From positions 992,001 through 1,056,000 of the forward strand of contig NZ_CP009291.1 in the NCBI RefSeq assembly GCF_000767465.1: a DNA stretch of 64,000 bases. The letters run 5' to 3'. Shown one piece after another: positions 9,056 to 20,806 of this stretch (the stretch's first letter is position 1; each line of letters begins with the position of its first letter). The notes under the pieces are model-generated. The model saw only the letters and a list, made by a program, of their open reading frames with translations. It was not told the origin of the DNA and did not search any database. This DNA comes from Novosphingobium pentaromativorans US6-1 (GTDB taxonomy: Bacteria; Pseudomonadota; Alphaproteobacteria; Sphingomonadales; Sphingomonadaceae). A program made the position numbers and the translations under genes.

Positions 9056-11482
9056 ATGACGGAAAAACGCATAGCCTGGTTTGAGACCCTGAACGTAGGC
9101 GACGTTCCCCGCGTCGGCGGCAAGAACGCCTCTCTTGGCGAGATGGTACGCACACTCAAGGATAAGGGGGTGCGTGTGCCGGGCGGCTTTGCGACAACTG
9201 CCGCCGCTTTCCGCGAATACGTGGCTGCCAACAATATTGAGCCGGAGCTGCGCGCCCGCGTTGAGGCATTGAAAAACGAACAAACATCGCTGCACGAAGC
9301 GGGCGAAACGATCCGCCGGCTGTTTCTCGACGGAGAATTCCCGGAGGCGATCGCCGAGGAAATCCGGGATGCCTATCGCGAGCTTTCCCGCCGCAGCGGC
9401 CAGGCCGAGATCAGCGTTGCTGTGCGCTCGAGCGCGACCGCTGAAGACCTGCCCCAAGCGAGCTTTGCCGGCCAGCAGGAGACCTTCCTCAATGTGCGCG
9501 GCGAACGCGCGCTGCTCGACGCTTGCCGGCGGTGCTATGCATCGCTGTTTACCGATCGCGCGATCAGCTATCGCGAAACCCAGGGGTTTGATCATCTGGA
9601 AGTCGCGTTGTCGATCGGCGTTCAGCGGATGGTGCGCTCCGACCTGGCAGGGTCGGGGGTCATGTTTTCGATCGACACGGAAACTGGATTTCCCGGAGTC
9701 GCCGTGATCAGCGCCGCATGGGGTCTCGGCGAAACCGTCGTTCAGGGCGCGGTCGACCCCGACAAGTACCTCGTGTTCAAGCCATTGCTCGACGACCGGC
9801 GCTACACGCCCATCATCGAGAAGACTCTGGGCGCCAAAGAGACCAAGATGATTTATGCGACCGGCGGCAGCACCCGCACCGCAACGGTCGCCACCACCCA
9901 GAAAGAGCGCCAGGCTTTCGTCCTCAGAGAGGACGAGATACTGGAGCTGGGCCGCTGGGCCGCGACGATCGAGGATCACTACGGCCGGCCGATGGACATG
10001 GAATGGGCCAAGGACGGAGAGACCGGCGAGCTTTACATGGTTCAGGCGCGGCCGGAGACGGTGCAGTCGTCCCGTCAAACCGGTCATATCAAGAGCTATC
10101 GCCTGAAAACAAAGGGAAAGCCGATCATCACCGGCGCGGCGATCGGCGAAGCGATTGCCTCGGGTCAAGTCTGCGCCATTCGCAGCGCCGCCGACATCGA
10201 CACCTTCCGCGAGGGCGCCATCCTGGTAACCGGTATGACGGACCCGGACTGGGTACCGATCATGAAGAAGGCAGCCGGCATCATCACCGATCATGGGGGC
10301 ACCACCAGCCACGCCGCCATCGTCAGCCGCGAGCTGGGAGTGCCCGCCATCGTCGGCACCGGCCACGGCACCGAATTGCTGCGTGACGGACAGGAGATTA
10401 CCCTATCGTGCGCCGAGGGTGACCGGGGCGTCGTCTACGAGGGCATCCTGGAGTTCGAGTCATCGGAGGTGGATGTTTCCGATCTGCCCGAAACCCGAAC
10501 CGCGATGCTGGTGAATATCGCCAGCCCCGCCGCCGCATTCCGCTGGTGGCGCCTGCCTGCGCGGGGGGTCGGCCTTGCGCGGATGGAGTTCATCATCAAC
10601 AATCTAATCAAGATCCATCCCATGGCGCTGATCCATCCCGACCGCGTGGCCGATCCAGAGGCACGGCGCGAGATCCGCCAGCGCACGCGCGGCTACGATG
10701 ACCCCGTGGACTTCTTTGTCGAGACGCTGGCGCTGGGAATCGCCAAACTCGCGACACCCTACCACCCGCACCCCGTGATCGTGCGCTTGAGCGACTTCAA
10801 GTCCAACGAATATGCCCACCTTATTGGCGGCGCCGCCTTCGAGCCCGAAGAGGAAAACCCGATGCTCGGCTGGCGCGGTGCCTCGCGCTATTACGACGAG
10901 CGCTATCGCGAGGGTTTTGCGCTGGAATGCCGTGCGCTCAAGACGGTGCGCGAAAGGATCGGCCTTGAGAACGTTATCGTCATGGTGCCATTCTGCCGCA
11001 CGCTCGAGGAGGCTGATCGCGTGCTTGCCGTGATGAAAGAGAACGGACTCGAGCCCGGCCGGGACGGCCTCGAGATCTACATGATGTGCGAGATTCCCGC
11101 CAATGTCTTCCTTGCCAAAGAGTTCGCACAGCGCTTCGACGGTTTCTCGATCGGTTCCAATGATCTCACCCAGCTCGTACTCGGGGTAGATCGGGACTCG
11201 AGCGATCTCGCACCGCTGTTCGATGAGCGCAATGAGGCGGTCAAGCGTGCGATCCGCGAAGCGATCGTCCAGGCGCACGCCGCCGGCATCAAGATCGGCA
11301 TCTGCGGCCAAGCCCCCAGCAATTATCCCGAATACGCCGCGTTTCTGGTTGAAGAAGGCATCGATTCGATCTCGCTCAACCCCGACAGCTTCGTCACCAC
11401 GCTTCGCAACGTTGCACAAGTGGAGCAGCGGCTGGATACCGCTCCGGCGCAAACAACCTCCGAACCCGGTACTGCGTCATGA
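9056..11482 (+). CDS. ppsA: Phosphoenolpyruvate synthase
   Basis: 808-residue enzyme converting pyruvate and ATP to phosphoenolpyruvate, AMP and phosphate; it drives gluconeogenesis from lactate or pyruvate. The N-terminal ATP-grasp-type domain has VGGKNASLGEM and VAVRSSATAEDLP; the phosphohistidine domain carries GGTTSHAA with the catalytic His at about 419; the C-terminal PEP/pyruvate barrel has GSNDLTQL and the catalytic Cys in GICGQAPS at about 750. AAGGAG eight bases upstream decides the ATG at 9056. The stop overlaps the next ATG (ATGA), coupling it to the D-lactate dehydrogenase. Confidence 0.95.
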   Translation: MTEKRIAWFETLNVGDVPRVGGKNASLGEMVRTLKDKGVRVPGGFATTAAAFREYVAANNIEPELRARVEALKNEQTSLHEAGETIRRLFLDGEFPEAIAEEIRDAYRELSRRSGQAEISVAVRSSATAEDLPQASFAGQQETFLNVRGERALLDACRRCYASLFTDRAISYRETQGFDHLEVALSIGVQRMVRSDLAGSGVMFSIDTETGFPGVAVISAAWGLGETVVQGAVDPDKYLVFKPLLDDRRYTPIIEKTLGAKETKMIYATGGSTRTATVATTQKERQAFVLREDEILELGRWAATIEDHYGRPMDMEWAKDGETGELYMVQARPETVQSSRQTGHIKSYRLKTKGKPIITGAAIGEAIASGQVCAIRSAADIDTFREGAILVTGMTDPDWVPIMKKAAGIITDHGGTTSHAAIVSRELGVPAIVGTGHGTELLRDGQEITLSCAEGDRGVVYEGILEFESSEVDVSDLPETRTAMLVNIASPAAAFRWWRLPARGVGLARMEFIINNLIKIHPMALIHPDRVADPEARREIRQRTRGYDDPVDFFVETLALGIAKLATPYHPHPVIVRLSDFKSNEYAHLIGGAAFEPEEENPMLGWRGASRYYDERYREGFALECRALKTVRERIGLENVIVMVPFCRTLEEADRVLAVMKENGLEPGRDGLEIYMMCEIPANVFLAKEFAQRFDGFSIGSNDLTQLVLGVDRDSSDLAPLFDERNEAVKRAIREAIVQAHAAGIKIGICGQAPSNYPEYAAFLVEEGIDSISLNPDSFVTTLRNVAQVEQRLDTAPAQTTSEPGTAS

Positions 11483-12486
11483 AGGTCGTCGTGTTCGAGA
11501 CAGAAGAGTGGGAACACCAAGCCTGTCTGCGGCTTGAACCCCAGCATGAGGTCGAATGCACACGCGAGCGCCTCGACCCACATACGGCCGCGCCCTACGC
11601 TTCCACAGAAATCGTAAGCACCTTCGTGAACTCGCAGCTCGGTGCCGATGTGCTGACCCAGTTCCCGCGTCTCAAGCTGATCGCAACCCGATCTACCGGA
11701 TACGATCATATCGATTTGGACTGGTGCAAGGCGCACGGTGTCGCGGTAGCGAACGTACCCGACTATGGCGATTCGACCGTGGCGGAACATGCCTTCGCCC
11801 TGCTCCTGGCCGTCGCGCGCAATCTGGTCGAGTCGGTAGAGCGTACGCGACGCGGCGATTTCTCTCAGACCGGGCTGCGCGGTTTCGAACTGCGCGGCAA
11901 GACGCTCGGCGTCATCGGGACTGGTCGTATCGGGCGCCGTGCGATTGAGATTGCGCGCGGTCTTGGCATGGATGTCGTGGCATACGATCTCTATCCGGAT
12001 GAAGACGCGGCAACACAACTCGGGTTTCGTTATGCCGATTTAGACGAGGTTCTCGCAGGTGCGGATGCGCTGACACTCCACGTGCCGGCGACCGCCGGAA
12101 CCGCGAGTCTCATATCCGATCGCGAGTTCGCTCTAATGAAGCCGGACGTCATCCTCATCAACACCGCACGGGGCAATATCGTCGATGTCCCAGCACTGGT
12201 GCGGGCGCTGTCCGACGGCAGGGTTAAAGCGGCAGGGCTCGACGTCCTGCCTCAGGAGCCCCTGGTGCGCGAGGAAGCGCAGATCTTTCGCGAGACCTCG
12301 ACCGACGGCTACGATCTGAAGGCGCTCGTCGCCAATCACGTTCTCCTGCGCTTCCCGAACGTGATTGTGACGCCGCATATTGCCTACAACACTCAGAGTG
12401 CTGTCCGGCGCATCATCGAGACTACGGTAGAGAATATCGAGGCGTTCGGGCGGGGAGAACCGCGCCACCTCGTCTCTCTTGCCTAA
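11479..12486 (+). CDS. D-2-hydroxyacid dehydrogenase, probable D-lactate dehydrogenase
   Basis: 335-residue NAD-dependent D-isomer 2-hydroxyacid dehydrogenase. The Rossmann motif GVIGTGRIGRRAIEIA (about 147-162), the catalytic Arg in NTARGNIVD, the Glu in LDVLPQE and the His in VTPHIAYNT are visible. Closest in style to fermentative D-lactate dehydrogenases (pyruvate to D-lactate). Coupled by ATGA overlap to ppsA, so the pair can shift pyruvate either to PEP or to lactate. A C-terminal remnant of a homologous gene lies at 59095-59250. Confidence 0.88.
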   Translation: MKVVVFETEEWEHQACLRLEPQHEVECTRERLDPHTAAPYASTEIVSTFVNSQLGADVLTQFPRLKLIATRSTGYDHIDLDWCKAHGVAVANVPDYGDSTVAEHAFALLLAVARNLVESVERTRRGDFSQTGLRGFELRGKTLGVIGTGRIGRRAIEIARGLGMDVVAYDLYPDEDAATQLGFRYADLDEVLAGADALTLHVPATAGTASLISDREFALMKPDVILINTARGNIVDVPALVRALSDGRVKAAGLDVLPQEPLVREEAQIFRETSTDGYDLKALVANHVLLRFPNVIVTPHIAYNTQSAVRRIIETTVENIEAFGRGEPRHLVSLA

Positions 12487-12826
12487 GTCCGGATCGCGCA
12501 AGCCCAGATGGCAGGCAGTGTCAGCCCTTGACTGTTCCCTGCCGTTTTATCTCAGACACTCAGATTGGTGGAGGTGGCTGATTTTGACTGCCTTCATCGT
12601 GATCAAATACCGTTCCGATCCTTAAATTGTTTTTTGCGCGGCGCTTGGACTATCCTCGGTCTTCTCGTCGAATCCGTCTATCTCTCAGTCATGCGGGAGC
12701 GGGGCGATTCTGCGAAGAGTAAGGAACTGCTGCAATTTCGAGCTGCCACATGCGCGTTGGCCGTCGTCGGAGGACAGAGTGCGGGCGAGGCCTTGCGAGT
12801 CTGCAGAAAAGAGGGAAACACATTCC
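12487..12826. other. Intergenic stretch with an FNR-like site
   Basis: About 340 bases between ldh and the first of three tiny ORFs. A longer open frame begins near 12565 but has no ribosome site and no recognisable product. The notable content is the FNR-like site at 12593-12606. Confidence 0.45.
12593..12606 (+). promoter_or_regulatory. FNR-like binding site
   Basis: TTCATCGTGATCAA matches the FNR consensus TTGAT-N4-ATCAA at nine of ten positions. It lies about 220 bases before the first small ORF at 12827. Found by eye; the FNR-type regulator encoded at 21470-22213 is the obvious candidate ligand. Confidence 0.45.
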
Positions 12827-12931
12827 ATGGAAAACCGCCGCGCCGCTATGATCAAAACAATTTTTGTCTCGTTATTTCTCCTAGCGGGTCTTGGAATCCT
12901 AATTCATTTTGGAGTGAAGCTGCTGGAGTAG
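12827..12931 (+). CDS. Tiny single-helix membrane protein, candidate
   Basis: 34 codons; starts MENRRAAMIK (an internal ATG at 12848 would give 27 codons). After the basic start it is one hydrophobic helix (TIFVSLFLLAGLGILIHFG) with a short charged end, the shape of small respiratory-complex subunits or membrane regulators. GAGGG lies about eleven bases before the ATG. First of three tandem tiny ORFs. I do not recognise the family. Confidence 0.45.
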   Translation: MENRRAAMIKTIFVSLFLLAGLGILIHFGVKLLE

Positions 12932-12985
12932 GACCGAGAGAAAAGTCTTGGACCTGGTTACTACCTCATGCCTCTAGGATGAGAT

Positions 12986-13150
12986 ATGAGCAAAGCAGCT
13001 GTTGTGACCGGTAATGCCGACGCCACTACTCTTGGCGATATCTGGCGGGCATTTGCCAACGAGCAGATCCGCAGTGGTCAGTCTGTCTCCGGTAAGGGGC
13101 TTTTTGCCCAAATGGCCGAGATTGCGGTTGCCAAGGCAAAGGAGGGGTGA
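12986..13150 (+). CDS. Small soluble protein, candidate
   Basis: 54 codons with AGGATGAG just before the ATG. The product begins MSKAAVVTGNAD, has a central SGQSVSGKGLF segment and ends AVAKAKEG; no membrane helix and no family I recognise. It lies 54 bases after the first tiny ORF, and its last codons contain the strong ribosome site of the next one. Confidence 0.45.
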   Translation: MSKAAVVTGNADATTLGDIWRAFANEQIRSGQSVSGKGLFAQMAEIAVAKAKEG

Positions 13151-13156
13151 GGTTTG

Positions 13157-13249
13157 ATGGACTTCACTTATAACGCCACAATCGCCTTCATGCTGCCGAT
13201 CTTTCTGTTAGCGACGCTCAAGATTATGTACGTTATGAGCTTGGCTTAG
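13157..13249 (+). CDS. Tiny hydrophobic protein, candidate
   Basis: 30 codons, starting MDFTYNATIAF and continuing as a single hydrophobic helix ending VMSLA. AAGGAGGGG and GAGG lie 6-18 bases upstream, inside and just after the end of the preceding ORF, six bases past whose stop it starts; translational coupling is likely. No family recognised. Confidence 0.45.
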   Translation: MDFTYNATIAFMLPIFLLATLKIMYVMSLA

Positions 13250-13337
13250 TTTTTACCCCGCCCCACAAGATCGTCAACAACGGTCGAAGTTCTGGGAACA
13301 CCCTGATTGGTTATTTCGCGTTGAAGTGAGGCAAGCA

Positions 13338-14867
13338 ATGGCAGACATACTCACCCGCCGCCGGGCCTTGCATCTCTTCGGCGGGGCAGCGTCGGCGCTC
13401 GCAATCGGTCCCCTGAGCGGGTGCGACGCGCTTTCCGACACGCGGAAGGCTGCGACACTCGCATTGGATCGCCGCCCCTTAACGATTCCGCCGCTAGAGC
13501 AAGGAAAGCAAATTTCTGGCCAGCGGGTCTTCGATCTGGTCTTGAAGCGGGGCACAACCTCGTTCTTTGAAGGCGTTCAAACTCCGACCATCGGCATCAA
13601 TCAGTCCTATCTCGGTCCTACTCTGCAAATGCACCGCGGGGATCGCGTGCGCATGTTGGTCAAGAACGAGCTTGGCGAACATGCAACTCTCCACTGGCAT
13701 GGTTTCGAACTGCCCGCGTCTGCCGATGGTGGGCCGCACCAGACGATCGCCCCCGGCGCCAGTTGGTCGGCTGCCTTTGAGGTGCGGCAGCGCGCCTCAC
13801 TCTATTGGTGCCATTCGCATGCGCTGCGCCGGTCTGGACCGCAGGTCTATGCTGGACTTGCCGCGCCCATTTATGTCCGCGACGAAGAAGAGGATGCTCT
13901 CGGCCTGCCCTCAGAGTACGGCGTCGACGATATACCACTGGTGGTGCAGGATCGGACTTTCGCGAGCGACGGCTCACTTGTCTACTCAAGCAACATGCAA
14001 AACGGGATGATGGGCATGATTGGCGATGTCCTGCTCGTAAACGGCACTCATGAACCAGTTTTTGAAGCGCGCTCGAACAAACTGCGGCTGCGCTTGCTTA
14101 ACGGCTCCAATGCCCGTTTTTACGAATTTGCCTTCCGCAATGGACAGACTTTCGATCTGATTGCGAGCGACGGTGGTCTGCTTAAGAGGCCATTTCGGGC
14201 GAGCCGTGTCCGACTTGCTCCCGGCGAACGCGCGCAAATCGTGATCGACCTCGTGGACGATCGCCCTATCGATCTTGTCGCTGACAGTGTCAGCAATATG
14301 GGAATGATGGGCGGTGGCAGAATGATGGGAATGGGGGGTATAATGCGCGGTCAACGTGGTGATGCCTTACGAGCTGACCAGTTCGCCGTCCTTTCCATTG
14401 TCCCGGCCGAGGATCGGCGCAAGGGCGAACCGCTTCCATCCGAACTAACAAGCTTTGCAGCGCCAGACCCGGCACTCGCCGTTGCGACACGCCGCTTCGT
14501 TCTTGGAATGGGAATGGGGATGATGAGCGGTTTCACCATCAACGGAAGATCGATGAACATGGCTCGCATCGATGAGCGCGTGCCGATCGGCCAGTGGGAG
14601 ATCTGGGAGGTCGAGAACGCCTCGATGATGGCTCATCCCTTTCATATCCATAATGCCCAATTCCGCATTCTTGATCGCGGCGGCCGGGCGCCCCCGCCTC
14701 TCGAAACGGGGTTCAAGGATACGGTCGTGGTCAATCCTGGAGAGACGGTGCGGCTGTTGCTCCGCTTCGAGCAGAATACCGATCCCGAACTTCCCTACAT
14801 GTATCATTGCCATATCCTTGAACACGAGGACGCGGGGATGATGGGCCAGTTTGTAGTAACTACCTGA
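13338..14867 (+). CDS. CueO-like periplasmic multicopper oxidase
   Basis: 509-residue multicopper oxidase, probably a cuprous oxidase. A twin-arginine start (TRRRALHLF) is followed by LSGC at 26-29, so it may be exported by Tat and lipid-anchored. The four copper clusters are HWHG (119-122), HSH (159-161), HPFHIH near 433 and HCHILEHEDAGMM (490-502) with the type 1 Cys, His and axial Met. A Met/Gly-rich insertion (about 320-340) resembles the methionine-rich loop of CueO. GAGG lies eight bases before the ATG; a GTG four codons earlier is less likely. It follows the tiny ORFs by 88 bases and stands apart from the CopA/CopB pair. Confidence 0.9.
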   Translation: MADILTRRRALHLFGGAASALAIGPLSGCDALSDTRKAATLALDRRPLTIPPLEQGKQISGQRVFDLVLKRGTTSFFEGVQTPTIGINQSYLGPTLQMHRGDRVRMLVKNELGEHATLHWHGFELPASADGGPHQTIAPGASWSAAFEVRQRASLYWCHSHALRRSGPQVYAGLAAPIYVRDEEEDALGLPSEYGVDDIPLVVQDRTFASDGSLVYSSNMQNGMMGMIGDVLLVNGTHEPVFEARSNKLRLRLLNGSNARFYEFAFRNGQTFDLIASDGGLLKRPFRASRVRLAPGERAQIVIDLVDDRPIDLVADSVSNMGMMGGGRMMGMGGIMRGQRGDALRADQFAVLSIVPAEDRRKGEPLPSELTSFAAPDPALAVATRRFVLGMGMGMMSGFTINGRSMNMARIDERVPIGQWEIWEVENASMMAHPFHIHNAQFRILDRGGRAPPPLETGFKDTVVVNPGETVRLLLRFEQNTDPELPYMYHCHILEHEDAGMMGQFVVTT

Positions 14868-15047
14868 GGGAATGTTCTGGCGCGTCAAGGCTTATTGGCA
14901 CAGGGAAGCGCTTGGGACCAAAGTTCGCCGCCGGCATCAGCCGTCACCGGGTCAGCCGAATGCTTGGATTCCGCCATTGGCATTTGCACACTCGTTGGGC
15001 CAGAAGGCGTCGGGGAGTGAGCCGCTAGTAGAGCCAGTCAAGTCTGC

Positions 15048-16826
<1,779 letters not shown>

Positions 16827-18641
16827 TTATAGCCCGGCAAGGGCCAGCATCGCCGAACTACCCTTTTCCGCCTCGTCGGCATGGAGACGCATCATGGCGA
16901 ACAGCTCGCGGCCAAGACCTGGGTGCTCTTGTGGCGGCGCAACAGGCTCCCGTCGTTCCCATTCCGGCTCGCTTACCAGAGCCGCCAGCAGACCATCGTC
17001 CGCCGAGAGGCGAACAAGGTCGCCGTCGCGCAATCGCGCGAGCGGGCCGCCGCCGAGTGCTTCGGGCGAGACGTGGATTGCTGAAGGCACTTTGCCGGAC
17101 GCACCCGACATCCGCCCATCGGTCACGAGTGCAATTCTGAATCCACGATCCTGCAGAACACCTAGCGGGGGAAGGAGTTTGTGCAGTTCGGGCATACCGT
17201 TCGCGCGCGGTCCCTGAAAACGTACGACGACGACCGTGTCGCGGTCGAGCTCACCCGCCTCGAAAGCCATCACCACGTCATCCTGATTTGAAAACACGCG
17301 TGCCGATGCCTCGATTGTCCAGCGCTCAGGATCGACTGCACTCGTCTTCATGACGCAGCGCCCAAGATTGCCCTGAAGGAGCCGTATGCCGCCATCGGGG
17401 AAGAACGGCGCACTGGCGGGTTTCAGCATGTCGACATTGCCGCTTTCCTGCGGCCCGGCGCGCCAGACGAGCACATCGCCTTCCAACACCGGCTGCTCGG
17501 TATAGGCACCAAGGTCGCTGGTCCAGACCGTCAATAGATCCCGGTGGAGATGGCCCGATTGGATGAGCTCACGAGTGACATAGGCCATGCCGCCAGCCGC
17601 TTGGAATCCGTTCACATCGCCGGCCCCGTTCGGATAGACCTGCGCAATGAGCGGTACGGCTGCGCTCAACTCCTCAAGGTCGCTCCAGTCAATCTCTATC
17701 CCTGCGGCCCGGGCGATGGCGGGCAGATGGATCGTGTGATTTGTCGAGCCACCGGTCGCGAGAAGCCCGACTGCGGCATTGACAATCGCTTTCTCGTCTA
17801 CGCAGCGTCCGAACGGGCGATAGTCGTTTCCGCCCGCCCCAATCTCGGTCACGCGATGCACCGCTGCGCGCGTCAACTCCTGCCGCAGCTTCGTGCCAGG
17901 ATTGACGAACGCCGCGCCTGGCACGTGGAGGCCCATCACCTCCATCATCATCTGGTTGGAATTGGCAGTACCGTAAAAGGTGCAGGTGCCGGGCGCATGG
18001 TAGGAGGCGCTTTCCGCCTCAAGCAGTTCGTCGTGCCCCACTTTGCCCTCCGCGAAGAGTTGGCGAACGCGCGCCTTCTCTTTGTTGGGAAGGCCGGACG
18101 GCATCGGCCCTGCGGGAACGAGGATCGCGGGAAGATGGCCAAAACGGAGCATGCCGATCAGAAGCCCCGGCACGATCTTGTCGCAGATACCGAGGAGAAG
18201 CGCACCCTCGAACATGGCATGACTGAGGCCTACCGAAACGGCAAGCGCGATCGTATCGCGGCTGAACAGCGACAATTCCATGCCATCCTGCCCTTGGGTC
18301 ACGCCATCGCACATCGCGGGAGCCCCGCCCGCAACTTGCGCGGTTGCGCCGACTTCCCGTGCGAAGATCTTGATCTGCTCTGGATACCGGTAATAGGGCG
18401 CATGGGCGGACAGCATGTCATTATACGCTGTAACAAGACCAATATTGGTTGCGCGAGCGGCAGAGATTGTCTGCTTGTCATCGCCCGATGCCGCGAATGC
18501 ATGCGCCAGATTGCTGCAGGATAATGTGCTGCGCCGGGGGCCTGCATTCAGCTGCCGGTCAATGAACGCAAGATAGTCATCCCGGCGCGGCTTGGAGCGC
18601 TCGGCGATCCTCGCAGTGACGGCTTCAACGACTGGATTCAT
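16827..18641 (-). CDS. edd: 6-phosphogluconate dehydratase
   Basis: 604-residue IlvD/Edd-family iron-sulfur dehydratase that makes 2-keto-3-deoxy-6-phosphogluconate, the first committed step of the Entner-Doudoroff route. The cluster cysteines lie in [25 protein letters not shown] and [18 protein letters not shown]-type substrate segment [16 protein letters not shown] is near 515. GGAG precedes the ATG. No eda, zwf or pgl gene is visible in the window, so the partner enzymes must be elsewhere. The 185-base gap to pgm holds no gene. Confidence 0.94.
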   Translation of the reverse strand: MNPVVEAVTARIAERSKPRRDDYLAFIDRQLNAGPRRSTLSCSNLAHAFAASGDDKQTISAARATNIGLVTAYNDMLSAHAPYYRYPEQIKIFAREVGATAQVAGGAPAMCDGVTQGQDGMELSLFSRDTIALAVSVGLSHAMFEGALLLGICDKIVPGLLIGMLRFGHLPAILVPAGPMPSGLPNKEKARVRQLFAEGKVGHDELLEAESASYHAPGTCTFYGTANSNQMMMEVMGLHVPGAAFVNPGTKLRQELTRAAVHRVTEIGAGGNDYRPFGRCVDEKAIVNAAVGLLATGGSTNHTIHLPAIARAAGIEIDWSDLEELSAAVPLIAQVYPNGAGDVNGFQAAGGMAYVTRELIQSGHLHRDLLTVWTSDLGAYTEQPVLEGDVLVWRAGPQESGNVDMLKPASAPFFPDGGIRLLQGNLGRCVMKTSAVDPERWTIEASARVFSNQDDVVMAFEAGELDRDTVVVVRFQGPRANGMPELHKLLPPLGVLQDRGFRIALVTDGRMSGASGKVPSAIHVSPEALGGGPLARLRDGDLVRLSADDGLLAALVSEPEWERREPVAPPQEHPGLGRELFAMMRLHADEAEKGSSAMLALAGL

Positions 18642-18796
18642 GAGTGACTCCGTAAAATCGCAGGGATGGTGCAGACATCAGTGTACATCGCTGCAGAAAA
18701 GCCGATTGAAGACTCACTTTGCAGGCGGCTAACGGCGCAATTCGTCAAGCTGATCAGGCAGATTTGCCTCGGCACTTCAGGCTCTCCGCCAGACTA

Positions 18797-19510
18797 TTAT
18801 ACCACCCAGCCATATGCTCCCCACGCATAGGGAGGCATCGGTTCGACGTTCATCTCCAGACCTAGAACCCCTGGCACATTCTCAGCGGCGACTCGGAGCG
18901 CGTCTACCTGATCCTGTGAATTCACAATTCCCCAGATTTGCACGATACCCTTCGCAACAATCACGCTAATGCCATAGGACGGCCCCCAATCCGCTTGCTC
19001 GATCTCGTCAAGAAGCTGCTTGCGGATCGCCTCATCGGAGACTGACATGGGAGGAGGCACCATGTCCTTGCCCGCCGCAAGTCCGCGTATAAGATCGGCG
19101 CGGCTGACAATGCCGACCACTTTATCCTCGCGTAGGACCGGAACACGCTTGATTCGCCTGGATTCGAGCAGGTGTGCCACCTCGCTGCTCAAGGCTTCCT
19201 CCGTGACAGTGACGACGTCGCGCGTCATCACGTCGGCGGCGAAACGTCCGCGTGCCTTCACGTAATCCGCCGCGCTGGCTCCGCGCTTGGAGAAATGCCG
19301 CAACCACCAGGAACCATGCGGATGGCTACCATCCTCGGTTCTGCGCAGCAGGTCCCCTTCGCTCACAATTCCCGCCAGCTGACCGTCAGACCCGATCACC
19401 GGCACAGCGCTGATGTGCCGCTCGAGCAGGAGCCGGGCAACTTCCGGGACCGAGGTTTCCGGCGTAACCGAAACCACCGACGTCGTCATGATATGCTTCA
19501 TCTTCATCAT
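18797..19510 (-). CDS. CBS-pair and BON domain protein
   Basis: 237-residue soluble protein. Two CBS domains (about 1-60 and 90-150, with MTTSVVSVTPETSVPEVA and DVMTRDVVTVTEEALSSEVA) form a Bateman module that usually binds AMP, ATP or other adenylates; a BON domain follows (about 165-232). The start ATG overlaps the GAPDH stop (ATGA) with GGGAGG upstream, so it is coupled to GAPDH. An energy-sensing role is inferred from the fold and the neighbours. Ends 155 bases before edd. Confidence 0.88.
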   Translation of the reverse strand: MMKMKHIMTTSVVSVTPETSVPEVARLLLERHISAVPVIGSDGQLAGIVSEGDLLRRTEDGSHPHGSWWLRHFSKRGASAADYVKARGRFAADVMTRDVVTVTEEALSSEVAHLLESRRIKRVPVLREDKVVGIVSRADLIRGLAAGKDMVPPPMSVSDEAIRKQLLDEIEQADWGPSYGISVIVAKGIVQIWGIVNSQDQVDALRVAAENVPGVLGLEMNVEPMPPYAWGAYGWVV

Positions 19511-20562
19511 TGGCCTCCCAGTGCTTGTGTGACCGCACCGATGCCAAGTGCGGCATTGGTCTTGGCGATGGATTCTTTCGGATCGCGCACTTTGCCGACC
19601 AGAGCCCTGATCGCATCGATGGTCTCGGGAATGACGATCGCCTGGTTGTCGACCATGTAGCCGTAGAAGAGTTCGTCGCCTTCCACTTTCAGCATGTCCG
19701 ACCACAGAGCTACCTCATAAAGGTTATCGTGAGGCCGGCCGAGATCGGCCATCAGCTCCTTCACTGTGTTGATTGCCGTCAAACCGTCCGCCATGCGAAT
19801 AAGGGCGATGCGGCTTGACGACCGAAAGGCTTCGAGTACCTCCTCCTTTTCTGCAGGGCGCGTCAGCTGTACCGCCCAGTAATGCAGGTGCGCCAGGGTC
19901 TCGGGCACCTTCACTGCCATCGTGATGACATCGAGTTCGGGATCGACGCTCCGGGCATCCGGGCCCTGGTGGCTCGGAATTTCGGGTTCGGGGACCAGCG
20001 TATTCATGATGCCGCCGAGATGGCTCTCCCACGGGTCGGTCGCCCGGCGCAGCAACGTGCCGCGCGCCCGGTGGAGCAGGCCGGCAGGCTTGAGCGCCGT
20101 CAACGTCCGGACGATCGAGGTCGTGTTGCAGGAAACAACGCGGGTGCTGTCGCGGTCGAGCGCACTTTCGTAGCTCGCCTCGGCAACGAAAGAATGCCCG
20201 GTAACCGCATGTTTCTCACCGCCCTGGACGATGAATTTGATACCCTTCTCACGGTAAATTTCGACGTTCCTGGCCGCAACGTGTTTGGGTGTGCAATCCA
20301 CCACGATTTCGGCCACCGAGAGCAGATCGTCCAGGGCTCCGGTCACATCGAGACCGCTATCGCGCATCGCGTCGTTGTGCTCGCTCGCTGCGCTATAGAG
20401 CCGGAAACCTTTTTGCGTCACCATGCGCGATCGCCAGTCGGCGTTGATGTCCGAAACCCCCGCTAGTTCCATGTCTTCCTGCCGGGCAACCGCGTCGGCC
20501 ACGCGCTTGCCGATTACGCCATAACCGTTGACGGCCACGCGTGTCTTGCTGGTTGCGTTCAT
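19507..20562 (-). CDS. Type II (archaeal-type) glyceraldehyde-3-phosphate dehydrogenase
   Basis: 351-residue NAD(P)-dependent phosphorylating GAPDH of the type II family, otherwise characteristic of Archaea, and unrelated in sequence detail to bacterial GapA. Rossmann motif VNGYGVIGKRVADAV (11-25); catalytic Cys145 in SCNTTSIVR; His near 220 in the ETLAHLHYW segment. GGGGAGAAAG precedes the ATG at 20562. It is the upstream partner of the CBS-BON gene. Together with the Pgk, enolase and PEP synthase genes in this window it supplies much of lower glycolysis. Type II GAPDH in an alphaproteobacterium points to horizontal transfer. Confidence 0.9.
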   Translation of the reverse strand: MNATSKTRVAVNGYGVIGKRVADAVARQEDMELAGVSDINADWRSRMVTQKGFRLYSAASEHNDAMRDSGLDVTGALDDLLSVAEIVVDCTPKHVAARNVEIYREKGIKFIVQGGEKHAVTGHSFVAEASYESALDRDSTRVVSCNTTSIVRTLTALKPAGLLHRARGTLLRRATDPWESHLGGIMNTLVPEPEIPSHQGPDARSVDPELDVITMAVKVPETLAHLHYWAVQLTRPAEKEEVLEAFRSSSRIALIRMADGLTAINTVKELMADLGRPHDNLYEVALWSDMLKVEGDELFYGYMVDNQAIVIPETIDAIRALVGKVRDPKESIAKTNAALGIGAVTQALGGQ

Positions 20563-20806
20563 GTCTTTCTCCCCGGATAGATCCTGACTGCTCTTATCAT
20601 GTCGAAATTCGGTCCTTCTCAAGGTCGGCCCGAACGGGCAACTGCCGCGACCAGTCGAAATCGCCCCAATTCGAGCCGGTATCGGCCTTATGCGGTATGT
20701 CACCAGCACCCGCGCGGGGTGCTTCTGAGAGAGACGCGAGAGCAACGGATATCTTACAGATAAAGCGCTTGTGACGGCGAGATAAAACGCCCGGAGAGGG
20801 CAGCAT

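Noticed and set aside
8753..10366. Long minus-strand frame opposite ppsA
   Set aside because: Mirror of a high-GC coding frame; ppsA has every family motif and this frame has none.
12565..13014. 149-codon frame overlapping the first tiny ORFs
   Set aside because: No ribosome site, no domain, codon pattern unlike neighbours; the shorter frames with Shine-Dalgarno matches explain the region better.
17544..18524. 326-codon plus-strand frame opposite edd
   Set aside because: Antisense shadow; edd is complete.
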